This document shows positions 54,685-62,651 of a stretch of 64,000 nucleotides of DNA, one piece after another. How positions within the stretch are numbered: the first letter of the stretch is position 1; each line of letters starts with the position of its first letter. The notes under the pieces were generated by a model that saw nothing but the letters and a program-made list of their open reading frames with translations, was not told where the DNA came from and did no database searches. Origin of the DNA: Vreelandella olivaria (GTDB taxonomy: Bacteria > Pseudomonadota > Gammaproteobacteria > Pseudomonadales > Halomonadaceae); assembly GCF_023507745.1 (NCBI RefSeq), contig NZ_JALPZO010000112.1:62001-126000 (forward strand), in the 5' to 3' direction. The translations under genes were made by a program, and so were the position numbers.

Positions 54685-57600
54685 TCATTCAGGTGTCTGC
54701 AGAGGTTCATGCGGCGCAATCGGCGCACTTGCAATCTCATCTTCCAATTGACGTTTTACAGCGCCCGGTGAGCCTGTGTAGCGAGCCAGCAGGTCGTAAG
54801 CAACTGGCACTACAAACAGGGTGAAAATAGTCGCGGCTCCCACACCGGCCATAATCACTGTGCCTATCACCAGACGAGACTCCGCTCCTGGCCCGCTTGA
54901 TATAATTAATGGAATGGCCCCGGCCATCGTGGTTACTGCCGTCATAAGGATTGGCCGCAGGCGTGTGACCGAGGCTTCAATCAGGGCGGAGCGAAACGCC
55001 TGCCCCTCATCGCGCAGTTGGTTGGCGAACTCAACGATTAAAATACCGTTTTTGGCGGCAAGGCCGATTAACAGTACCAGCCCCACCTGGCTATAGATGT
55101 TCAATGACTGCCCGCTCAAAAGTAGGGCGAGCAGTGCACCACTCATCGCCAGGGGAACAGTCAGCATAATCACAAATGGGTGGATCAGGCTTTCGAATTG
55201 CGCAGCGAGCACCAGGAAAACAACCACCGCCCCCAGCACCAGCAAGAACATAGTGGCGCCGCTAGCCTGCTGGAAGTCACGTGAGGGGCCTGCCACGTTG
55301 GTTTGCACTTCTTCCGGCAGAATCTCATCCGCGGTTTGTTGCAGATAGGCCAATGCTTCACCCAATGGGTAACCATCGGCCAGGTTGGCTTCAATAGTAA
55401 TGGCCCGAACCCTGTCAAAGCGGTTCAGTGTGCTGGCGCCAGCAAAGTCGGTCAATGTTACCAGACTTGAGAGTGGGATGAGTTCTCCAGAGCGTGCCGA
55501 GCGAACCTGGATGTTATCCAGTGCCCGGGGGCTGTTCTGACGTCCCCGATCGCCCTCAAGGATGACATCATACTCTTCACCCTCGTCCACGTAGCGGGTG
55601 ACATTACGCCCACCAAGCAATACTTCAAGCGTCCTGCCTATTTCAGTAACGGTAACCCCCATGGCGGCTGCCCGCTCATAGTTAATATCGATCCGCAATT
55701 GGGGCTGGGTTTCGTTATAGTTGCTTTCCACGGCAGTCAAACGCGGGTTGTCTTCGCGTATATAATTAACCAGGGTATCGCGCCAGCGGGCCAGATCTTC
55801 ATAGGTGCCACCGCCGAGCACAAATTGCACCGGTTTTTGGGTACGTTGGCCAAACCCTTGGCGCATGACAGGAAATGCCTGTACGCCCGGCAGCGTGCTG
55901 AGCGTTTGGCGAACATCGTCCATAATTTCCCAGGCGCTGCGGCGACTGCCCCAATCCGCCATGTTGACGATAATAAAGCCGCTATTGAAGTTTTCGATAT
56001 TGCCAAAACCACGGGGCGCCCGGACCACCACACGTTCAAGCTCGCCACTTTCAACAAAGGGCATTAAACGCGCTTCGATTTCGTCCATATAATCCATCAT
56101 ATAGTCAAAGGTGGCCCCTTCAGGGCCGTTGACCAGTACGATGAAGTTACCGCGGTCTTCCTGAGGGGTATATTCATTGGGTAGTGCGGACGCCAGCCAT
56201 GCCGTGGCAGCGATCAATAAGCCAAATAGTACAACGACTACCCACTTGAACCTGAGCACCACTTCCAGTGCGCGTTGGTAGCGCCGTTGTGTCCCCTTCA
56301 GCAACCACTGAACACCCTGGCCAACGCGACTATCGTGCATACCCGGTTTGAGAATTTTTGACGCCATCATGGGCGTTAAGGTAAGTGCTAATAAGGTTGA
56401 AACGACAACTGCGGCTGCCATCGTTAACGCAAATTCTGAAAATAACCGCCCGATATCGCCTTGCAGCATGCTCAGCGGCACAAAGACGGCGACCAGCACT
56501 AACGTGGTCGCGATAACGGCAAAAGCAATTTGTCGCGTGCCGCGAAAGGCTGCTACCAAAGGCGTTTCACCGTAATCGTGCATGCGTCGGTTAATGTTCT
56601 CGAGCACCACGATGGCATCATCGACAATCAACCCAATGGCCAGCACCAGGGCCAGCAAGGTGAGCAGGTTGATCGAAAAATTCATCGCTGCCAGGGCAGT
56701 AAAGGCGCCAATCACGGCAATGGGTACCGTCACAGCAGGCACAAGGGTGGTGCGTAGGTTGCCCAGAAACAGGAAAATCACCATCACCACCAGTCCCATG
56801 GCGATAAATAGCGTCATCACCACCTGATCAATAGCGCCCGATACGAAAACTGATGCATCGTAATTGAGACTAAGTGACATCCCTTCAGGCAGTGTGCCTT
56901 GTAGCCTGTCCAGCTCTTGTTGCACTGCTTCAGATAGCTCAATCACATTCGCGGTGGACTGCATTATCATGCCCAGCCCGACCATGGGAATGCCATTGGC
57001 TCTGAACACAGAGCGGTCTTCGACGGAACCAACCTCCACTCTGGCGACATCGGCTAAACGCACCAGATAGCCGTGACTGCCCTGGCTTAAGGCCAGGCGT
57101 TTAAAGTCATCTGCGGTGGCAAAACTGCGCGGCAGGCGAACAATAAACTGTCGATCATCGGATTCAATGGAACCCGCAGGTAACTCAACATTTTCGGCGC
57201 GAAGCGCGTCTTCAATGTCGCCTACCGTGAGACCCCGGGCGGCCATCGCATTGCGATCCAGCCAGACCCGCATGGCATAGTCCCGGCCGCCACCTATGCG
57301 TACCCTGGCCACGCCAGGTTGTACCGACAGGCTATCCACCAAGAAACGATTGGCGTAATCAGTGAGCTCTGTGATGGAGTAGTCTGCACCCGACAGACTC
57401 AGCCACACGACGATTTCATCGCTACTGTCGGCTTTGGTTACCTCGGGGTTGTCGGCATCATCGGGCAGGTTGCGCAGTGCACCGGAAATACGGTCACGGA
57501 CATCGTTGGCGGCTGAATCGATATCCCTGTTGAGTGAGAATTCGATTTCAATACGTGAACGGCCATCCTCGCTTTGCGAGGTGATTAATTCAATTCCCTC

Positions 57601-57822
57601 TATGCCCGCAATTCGATCTTCAAGCACTTGGGTGATACGGGTTTCCACGACGCTGGCAGATGCCCCAGGGTAGCGGGTATCAATACTAACCACCGGGGGA
57701 TCAACGGTAGGATACTCCTGGAGGGGAAGCCGGTTGAGCGCCAGTAAGCCAAAAGCAATGATCAATGCTGAAATGACCATGGCCAGGACAGGTCGCTGAA
57801 CCGAAATGTCTGATAAACGCAT
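54685..57822 (-). CDS. RND multidrug efflux transporter (HAE1 family, inner-membrane pump)
   Basis: This 1045-residue AcrB-type pump has twelve helices and two large periplasmic loops. The N-terminus is MRLSDISVQRPVLAMVISAL. The proton-relay Asp pair in TM4 is Asp401-Asp402 (IGLIVDDAIVVLEN), equivalent to AcrB Asp407/408. The sequence is nearer the MexF/MdtC/AcrD-like general group than to heavy-metal CusA. Its ATG overlaps the adaptor gene stop by 1 bp (TAATG). No outer-membrane channel gene follows, so it presumably uses a TolC encoded elsewhere. Confidence 0.94.
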   Translation of the reverse strand: MRLSDISVQRPVLAMVISALIIAFGLLALNRLPLQEYPTVDPPVVSIDTRYPGASASVVETRITQVLEDRIAGIEGIELITSQSEDGRSRIEIEFSLNRDIDSAANDVRDRISGALRNLPDDADNPEVTKADSSDEIVVWLSLSGADYSITELTDYANRFLVDSLSVQPGVARVRIGGGRDYAMRVWLDRNAMAARGLTVGDIEDALRAENVELPAGSIESDDRQFIVRLPRSFATADDFKRLALSQGSHGYLVRLADVARVEVGSVEDRSVFRANGIPMVGLGMIMQSTANVIELSEAVQQELDRLQGTLPEGMSLSLNYDASVFVSGAIDQVVMTLFIAMGLVVMVIFLFLGNLRTTLVPAVTVPIAVIGAFTALAAMNFSINLLTLLALVLAIGLIVDDAIVVLENINRRMHDYGETPLVAAFRGTRQIAFAVIATTLVLVAVFVPLSMLQGDIGRLFSEFALTMAAAVVVSTLLALTLTPMMASKILKPGMHDSRVGQGVQWLLKGTQRRYQRALEVVLRFKWVVVVLFGLLIAATAWLASALPNEYTPQEDRGNFIVLVNGPEGATFDYMMDYMDEIEARLMPFVESGELERVVVRAPRGFGNIENFNSGFIIVNMADWGSRRSAWEIMDDVRQTLSTLPGVQAFPVMRQGFGQRTQKPVQFVLGGGTYEDLARWRDTLVNYIREDNPRLTAVESNYNETQPQLRIDINYERAAAMGVTVTEIGRTLEVLLGGRNVTRYVDEGEEYDVILEGDRGRQNSPRALDNIQVRSARSGELIPLSSLVTLTDFAGASTLNRFDRVRAITIEANLADGYPLGEALAYLQQTADEILPEEVQTNVAGPSRDFQQASGATMFLLVLGAVVVFLVLAAQFESLIHPFVIMLTVPLAMSGALLALLLSGQSLNIYSQVGLVLLIGLAAKNGILIVEFANQLRDEGQAFRSALIEASVTRLRPILMTAVTTMAGAIPLIISSGPGAESRLVIGTVIMAGVGAATIFTLFVVPVAYDLLARYTGSPGAVKRQLEDEIASAPIAPHEPLQTPE

Positions 57823-58895
57823 TAGCGGTCAGCCTCCAGCAGCGCACGGATGCCTGTTTCGCTATCAGCCACACCCAGTAAGCGTACCTCCTGCCCATCC
57901 CTGGCCAGCTGTAAACCGTGCACAACCACTAAGTCTCCCGGGTCGACCCCTTCCAGTATTTCCACCTGGCCATGGCGGCGTTCTCCAATGACAACTTCAC
58001 GCTGCTCAAGGCGTTTGGCATCATCCTGTTTATGGATCACCATCACATAATGGCGATCACCACTGGGCTCAAGCGTTGCTTCAGGAAGTACGATCGTGTC
58101 GCGTACCCGCTGTTGCACAATAACTTCCATCAGCATACCAGGGCGAAGCCGTAGGCCTGGATTATCAAGTTCGGCGCGTACACTGACGCTTCTGGAGACA
58201 GGATCAATACGTGTGCCGATACTGGCGATTTGGCCGCTGAAAACTTCATCAGGAAAAGCTGCTGTTTTGGCACTGAGTGAAAGCCCTTTGGATAAACGAC
58301 CTAGAAACACCTCAGGAACGCCGAAGTCGAGCTTCATGACATCCAGTTTATCCAGTGTCACCAGCTCCATACCTGGTGTCACCAGAGTGCCTACACTGAC
58401 ATTGCGAAAGCCCACTCGTCCGCTAAACGGTGCATGTATACGATAATTGGCAAGGCGTGCTTCCTGCGCCTGTACATCGGCTTCAGCCTGGCGAAGGCGA
58501 GCCTGGGTATCTTCAACATCTGCGCGGGCTGCCAAGTTACGCTGCTGCAATTGAGACGCTCGACCGGACGCATTGCGACGTTCGTCGGTGATCGCCTGGG
58601 CAGCTCGTAGCTGTGCCTGTTCTTCAGCATCTTCCAGGTGAATCAGCAACCTCCCACGTTCCACCTGCTCACCATCCTGGAAATTGATCTCGGCGATGGT
58701 TTCCGTCACCGTCGCTGAAAGGGTGACACTCTCATCAGCGCTAAGTGTACCCAGTGCTTCCAGAGGGTCCGACCATGTGGTGATTTCGGCATGACTGCCG
58801 ATCACGGAAGGTAAGGATTGGGCAAAGGCAGTGGAGGAGCAGAGCAGCGTAACCAGGAAAAAACCAACCGTGCGTCTATCAACGTACATGAGCAT
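57822..58895 (-). CDS. RND efflux periplasmic adaptor (membrane fusion protein)
   Basis: This 357-residue adaptor has a signal peptide (FFLVTLLCSSTAFA/QS), an alpha-hairpin in the middle (QAITDERRNASGRASQLQQR), a lipoyl-like half (NYRIHAPFSGRVGFRNVSVG) and a beta-barrel domain. It lacks the lipobox cysteine of AcrA-type lipoproteins. It links the pump encoded next to an outer-membrane channel. No TetR or other regulator gene is adjacent. Confidence 0.92.
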   Translation of the reverse strand: MLMYVDRRTVGFFLVTLLCSSTAFAQSLPSVIGSHAEITTWSDPLEALGTLSADESVTLSATVTETIAEINFQDGEQVERGRLLIHLEDAEEQAQLRAAQAITDERRNASGRASQLQQRNLAARADVEDTQARLRQAEADVQAQEARLANYRIHAPFSGRVGFRNVSVGTLVTPGMELVTLDKLDVMKLDFGVPEVFLGRLSKGLSLSAKTAAFPDEVFSGQIASIGTRIDPVSRSVSVRAELDNPGLRLRPGMLMEVIVQQRVRDTIVLPEATLEPSGDRHYVMVIHKQDDAKRLEQREVVIGERRHGQVEILEGVDPGDLVVVHGLQLARDGQEVRLLGVADSETGIRALLEADR

Positions 58896-59097
58896 CTCAG
58901 CGTTATGAGCAATGAATCGCGTTCGTGAAAAAGTACCCGCCTGGGGCTGTGAACTGTCTTCTATAAGCTGTGTAGGATGGCTTATACCAAGACCTTATTA
59001 TTTTGTACCTTAATTGTACGATCTATTTTTGATGTAAAGCAATTTGTTCCCTTTTACCTGTTAGAATGCTCGCCTTTAATATGCAGGAGTCATTTTA

Positions 59098-60282
59098 ATG
59101 GTCTACGACGTCGTGGTGATTGGCGCTGGTGCTGCCGGGTTAATGTGTGCGGCTCAGGCAGGCTATGCCGGACGTCGTGTGCTGATACTTGATCATGCCA
59201 ACAAAGCAGGCAAGAAAATTCTTATGTCAGGCGGTGGTCGTTGCAACTTTACCAACCTTGGCACAACTCCTCAGCATTTTTACTCTGAAAATCCTTATTT
59301 TTGTATTTCTGCATTAAAACGTTATCGGCCAGAACATTTTGTATCTTTGGTTGAACGGCATGGTGTTGAGTACGTAGAAAAGATGCCGGGCCAGCTATTT
59401 TGTGCCTCCTCTGCCAAAGAGATCTTACGTGTATTATTAACTGAATGTGAGTGGGCGGGCGTAGAAATAAGGCTTGGTACCCAGCTTTCCCGGGTTGAGC
59501 GTGTGGGGGAGAGTATGCGTTTGGCAACGTCCTTGGGCACTATTGATGCAGGGGTGGTTGTAGTAGCGACGGGGGGGCTGTCTATCCCAACCATGGGAGC
59601 CACAGGCTTTGGGTATGAGGTTGCCCGCCAGTTTGGCCTGGAGGTACTGCCCACACGGCCAGGTTTGGTACCCTTTACCTTAAGTGATACCTGGAAAGCC
59701 CGGGCTGCGGAACTTTCGGGAGTGAGTTTGCCCACAGCGGTTAGCTGTAATGAGCGTCGCTTTGTGGAACCCATGTTGTTCACCCACCGGGGGCTGTCCG
59801 GCCCTTCCATGCTGCAAATTTCCAGCACATGGCAGCCGGGCAATTCCATTGAGATTGACTTATTACCCCATGAAGATGTGGCTGAATCGCTACGCGACGC
59901 CCGTATAGTCACGCCAAAGCGACAGCTCTCAACCTGGTTGGGGGAGCGCTTTCCCAAACGCTTTGCTCAGTCGTTGATGGAGTGGTATCCCGATAGCAAC
60001 CTATCTCAACCTTTGGCCCAGTACAATAATGCTGCGTTGGATCGTTGGGCAGAGCGGCTTAATCGGTGGCAATTGAAGCCTGCGGGAACTGAAGGGTGGA
60101 GAACTGCTGAAGTGACCATGGGCGGTGTGAGTACCGAAGCAATTTCTTCAAAGACATTTGAAGTTAAGAATCTGCCACAACTCCGATTTATTGGTGAAGT
60201 GCTGGATGTGACCGGGGAGTTGGGAGGGTACAACTTTCAATGGGCGTGGGCGAGTGGCGTGGCGTGTGGGCAGTCCTGCTAG
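59098..60282 (+). CDS. HI0933/BaiN-family FAD-dependent oxidoreductase
   Basis: This 394-residue flavoprotein has the Rossmann motif VVIGAGAAGLMCAAQAGYAG and the family motif AGKKILMSGGGRCNFTN. VTMGGVSTEAI and GEVLDVTGELGGYNFQWAW complete the C-terminal FAD-binding signature. The physiological reaction of most members is unknown; some act on bile acids or aromatic substrates. GGAG lies 8 nt before the ATG. It is monocistronic. Confidence 0.9.
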   Translation: MVYDVVVIGAGAAGLMCAAQAGYAGRRVLILDHANKAGKKILMSGGGRCNFTNLGTTPQHFYSENPYFCISALKRYRPEHFVSLVERHGVEYVEKMPGQLFCASSAKEILRVLLTECEWAGVEIRLGTQLSRVERVGESMRLATSLGTIDAGVVVVATGGLSIPTMGATGFGYEVARQFGLEVLPTRPGLVPFTLSDTWKARAAELSGVSLPTAVSCNERRFVEPMLFTHRGLSGPSMLQISSTWQPGNSIEIDLLPHEDVAESLRDARIVTPKRQLSTWLGERFPKRFAQSLMEWYPDSNLSQPLAQYNNAALDRWAERLNRWQLKPAGTEGWRTAEVTMGGVSTEAISSKTFEVKNLPQLRFIGEVLDVTGELGGYNFQWAWASGVACGQSC

Positions 60283-60308
60283 CCGAATGGCTGCTGTATG
60301 TGTAACTA

Positions 60309-60338
60309 GGTCGCTTAGGGTAAAAGCCTAAGGCGACC
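60309..60338. other. Inverted repeat between convergent genes
   Basis: GGTCGCTTAGG and CCTAAGGCGACC form an 11-bp stem with one bulge and a short loop. It lies between the flavoprotein gene and the convergent yqjK-like gene. There is no T tract, so a terminator role is only possible. Confidence 0.45.
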
Positions 60339-60371
60339 CAGTATAGCGGGCACTATTGGTGGTATTTGCAA

Positions 60372-60671
60372 TCAAGATGTTGCTTTAGCAAGCAGTTTAA
60401 ACTTACGAAACAGCATATAGCCTGCTAATGCTTTACGGCCTGCTGCTATGACACCGCCAGGGCGACGCATAAGACGGAAAGCCACCACACCGCCGATAGC
60501 ATAGAGGGGCAGCTTAAGGCTGCGCCAATGGTTATCCAGCGGGGCGGTTACACGTAGCAGATAGTCGCTATCCACAAGCATATCAATTCTCTGCTGCTCT
60601 AAGTCAGCAAGCAAAGCAGCTTTACGCTCGGCACGGGTCAATGGTCTATCGGCGGCTTTGGGGGTTGTCAT
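60372..60671 (-). CDS. YqjK-like protein
   Basis: This 99-residue protein has a charged N-terminal half (TRAERKAALLADLEQQRIDML) and a weakly hydrophobic C-terminal segment (LPLYAIGGVVAFRLMRRPGG). It resembles the third gene of the yqjD-yqjE-yqjK operon. The function is unknown. The ATG at 60671 overlaps the end of the yqjE-like gene by 26 bp. Confidence 0.75.
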   Translation of the reverse strand: MTTPKAADRPLTRAERKAALLADLEQQRIDMLVDSDYLLRVTAPLDNHWRSLKLPLYAIGGVVAFRLMRRPGGVIAAGRKALAGYMLFRKFKLLAKATS

Positions 60672-61050
60672 CGTCCTTTGTCTCCAGCAACGCACGATCA
60701 GCGGCTAGCTGTTTTAAGGTCTCTTTTAACAGCGTATGTTGCTTAGCCTGACGGATGGCAATCAACGCCAGTAACAGGCTGGCACCTATGAGAACGCCAG
60801 CACTGACGCCAATGGCTGTCAGGCGGTAAGTATCCCAAAATAGTATTACTACCAAAGCAGTTAACGTAGCAATCCCTAGCAGTAGCAGTAGTAAGCTGGC
60901 CCCCGCCAATAGTATCAGGGTCAGTAAACGTGCGCGTTCCTCTTCGAGCTCCAAAACCGCCAAACGCAGGCGGGTTTCACCATTAGCAATCAGTGATTTC
61001 AGCAAGCGTTTGGCGGCAGAGAATACGCGTTGGGTTGGCCCCAAAGCCAT
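60646..61050 (-). CDS. YqjE / phage-holin-superfamily membrane protein
   Basis: This 134-residue protein has two strongly hydrophobic helices (about residues 42-65 and 78-100: LILLAGASLLLLLLGIATL and ATGVSAGVLIGASLLLALI-like sequence), between an amphipathic basic N-terminus and a charged tail. It fits the Phage_holin_3_6/YqjE family of inner-membrane proteins. Its ATG overlaps the yqjD-like stop by 1 bp (TAATG), so the operon is tightly coupled. The function is unknown; it is not part of a phage here. Confidence 0.8.
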   Translation of the reverse strand: MALGPTQRVFSAAKRLLKSLIANGETRLRLAVLELEEERARLLTLILLAGASLLLLLLGIATLTALVVILFWDTYRLTAIGVSAGVLIGASLLLALIAIRQAKQHTLLKETLKQLAADRALLETKDDDNPQSRR

Positions 61051-61382
61051 TAGCGGCGTCCGAGCAGCATACCAACAATTAAGCCCGCAGCAGCACCGAT
61101 ACCAATACTGGTCCAGGGGTTATCGTGTACGTAGCGGTCGCAGCACTCAACCTGGTGAGAAAGAGTTTCACGGGTTTCGTCATACAAACGCTCACCTTTT
61201 GCCTCAAGACGGGCCCGCGTGTCCTTCAGGCGACGCTCGGCACGCTCACGTAGATCCCGCATTTCGCCGCTGGCATCCTTTGAGGTTGCGTTTACCAGCT
61301 CTTCAACTGTTTCACTAAGATGGCGTAGATCTTCTTTGAGCTGATCAGCGCGTGTAGATGTATCAGAGTTGCGTTTAGCCAT
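61050..61382 (-). CDS. ElaB/YqjD/DUF883 family membrane-anchored ribosome-binding protein
   Basis: This 110-residue protein has a long helical charged region (about residues 15-85) and a C-terminal membrane anchor (WTSIGIGAAAGLIVGMLLGRR) with the family ending GxxxGxxLGRR. E. coli YqjD tethers stationary-phase ribosomes to the membrane, so a role in growth arrest is likely. It is the first gene of the yqjDEK-type operon, with GGAAGA before the ATG. It lies 75 bp downstream of the pldA stop codon. Confidence 0.85.
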   Translation of the reverse strand: MAKRNSDTSTRADQLKEDLRHLSETVEELVNATSKDASGEMRDLRERAERRLKDTRARLEAKGERLYDETRETLSHQVECCDRYVHDNPWTSIGIGAAAGLIVGMLLGRR

Positions 61383-61457
61383 TTTGTCTTCCTTTGACGA
61401 ATGAATGTGTGACAGTTCTTAGCATAGCAGCCACCAACATATAGACAACCTTGAAGA

Positions 61458-62489
61458 TTATCGGTTCAGTCCGGTAGCACTGAATAAAGGATTTAAGCTA
61501 AACCCAATACTTAGCCTGTGAACGCGGTTGTCGTAATCAATCATGCTCTCGCCGTAACCATAGTAATACTGCACGTGTGCACGCAGGCCGTTGAAGGCGG
61601 GCCAGCTGTAGTCAATTTGGGTGCCGTAGTTACCCGCGCTGGGGTTGCCACGCAGCAGTCCCTCAATTTCATGATTATTACTTAAACGTCTGGCCAGCCG
61701 TATGTCGCCATAGCCCATAAAACGCTCAATATCTGGGTTGTCGTCGTCATTATCGGACTCAGGAACCCGCCAGTGAGGGGCCAGGCTAAGTGCCCAATCA
61801 CCGCGCTGGAATGTGCTTTCAAGGTAAACACGGTTCCAACTGCGTGACAGTGGATCAGAGCGACCGTTCGACTGATGGTTAAAGGAAACGCGGTTGCGTG
61901 TATTGACCCAGCCCAGGGCGCGCCAGGCATTATCAAAATCGATAAAAATTTCGGGCTCGTAATTGGTCTCCCTAAACGGGGAGGAAGCATCGGTATTATA
62001 AGCTTGCCACCAGCTACGCTGGGTATAGCCAAAATACAGATCGCCAACGTCGCCAAATAGATTTTCAGCAAGGTTGAACTTGGCACTGAATTGAAACTTC
62101 ACTTCATTGCTGTCGGCTGAGCTGTCTTCGGTGATATTGTTAAAGTTCTCAACATTTTGGTGAGGGTTATAGCTAATCGGGAATAAGTAGTTGGCACGGT
62201 GGGTGGTAATGGCAAAGGGGTTCCGAGACGACGCTTGTTCCAGTTGACGGCGGTCACTGAGGTCTTCCAGCGCTATCTCTTCGGGTAAAAGCTCCACGGC
62301 GAGGTCAGGCGACTCCCCTTCAAGCGCATCAGCTTGCTGCAACTGTTGGCGCAGTTGAGATAGCTCGGCATCAAGAGCACGAATACGTGCTTCAATATCC
62401 TCTCGTGACTCAGCTAGTGCATTATTAGTCAGCGTTTGGGCGCCTAACAGTACGACCAAGCCTGTATAAAGCAGTTTTCGGGTGACCAT
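61458..62489 (-). CDS. pldA: Outer-membrane phospholipase A (OMPLA)
   Basis: This 343-residue protein has a signal peptide (LLYTGLVVLLGAQTLTNNALA/E), then a coiled coil of about 30 residues (EARIRALDAELSQLRQQLQQ) not present in E. coli PldA, and a C-terminal 12-stranded barrel. The catalytic residues are His205, Ser207 and Asn219 in FNHQSNGRSDPLSRSWNRVY, spaced exactly as E. coli His142/Ser144/Asn156. The enzyme hydrolyses phospholipids misplaced in the outer leaflet. The ATG at 62489 is preferred over an adjacent TTG. Confidence 0.93.
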   Translation of the reverse strand: MVTRKLLYTGLVVLLGAQTLTNNALAESREDIEARIRALDAELSQLRQQLQQADALEGESPDLAVELLPEEIALEDLSDRRQLEQASSRNPFAITTHRANYLFPISYNPHQNVENFNNITEDSSADSNEVKFQFSAKFNLAENLFGDVGDLYFGYTQRSWWQAYNTDASSPFRETNYEPEIFIDFDNAWRALGWVNTRNRVSFNHQSNGRSDPLSRSWNRVYLESTFQRGDWALSLAPHWRVPESDNDDDNPDIERFMGYGDIRLARRLSNNHEIEGLLRGNPSAGNYGTQIDYSWPAFNGLRAHVQYYYGYGESMIDYDNRVHRLSIGFSLNPLFSATGLNR

Positions 62490-62651
62490 CAAAGTCGCTC
62501 GCAGATAAATAAGAGACAGTTATTAGCGTCGTTTCTATACATGCTGCCAGTGTAAGTCAACTACTCTGGATTGCGCTTGCGAAAAGAAGGCCTGACAATG
62601 GCGCTCTCTCCCGAAACATCGGGTTTTCAGTGTCGATGAGGCATAAAAGAC

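Noticed and set aside
58977..59192. 71-codon plus-strand ORF before the HI0933-family gene
   Set aside because: It overlaps the start of a well-supported gene in another frame and has no Shine-Dalgarno.
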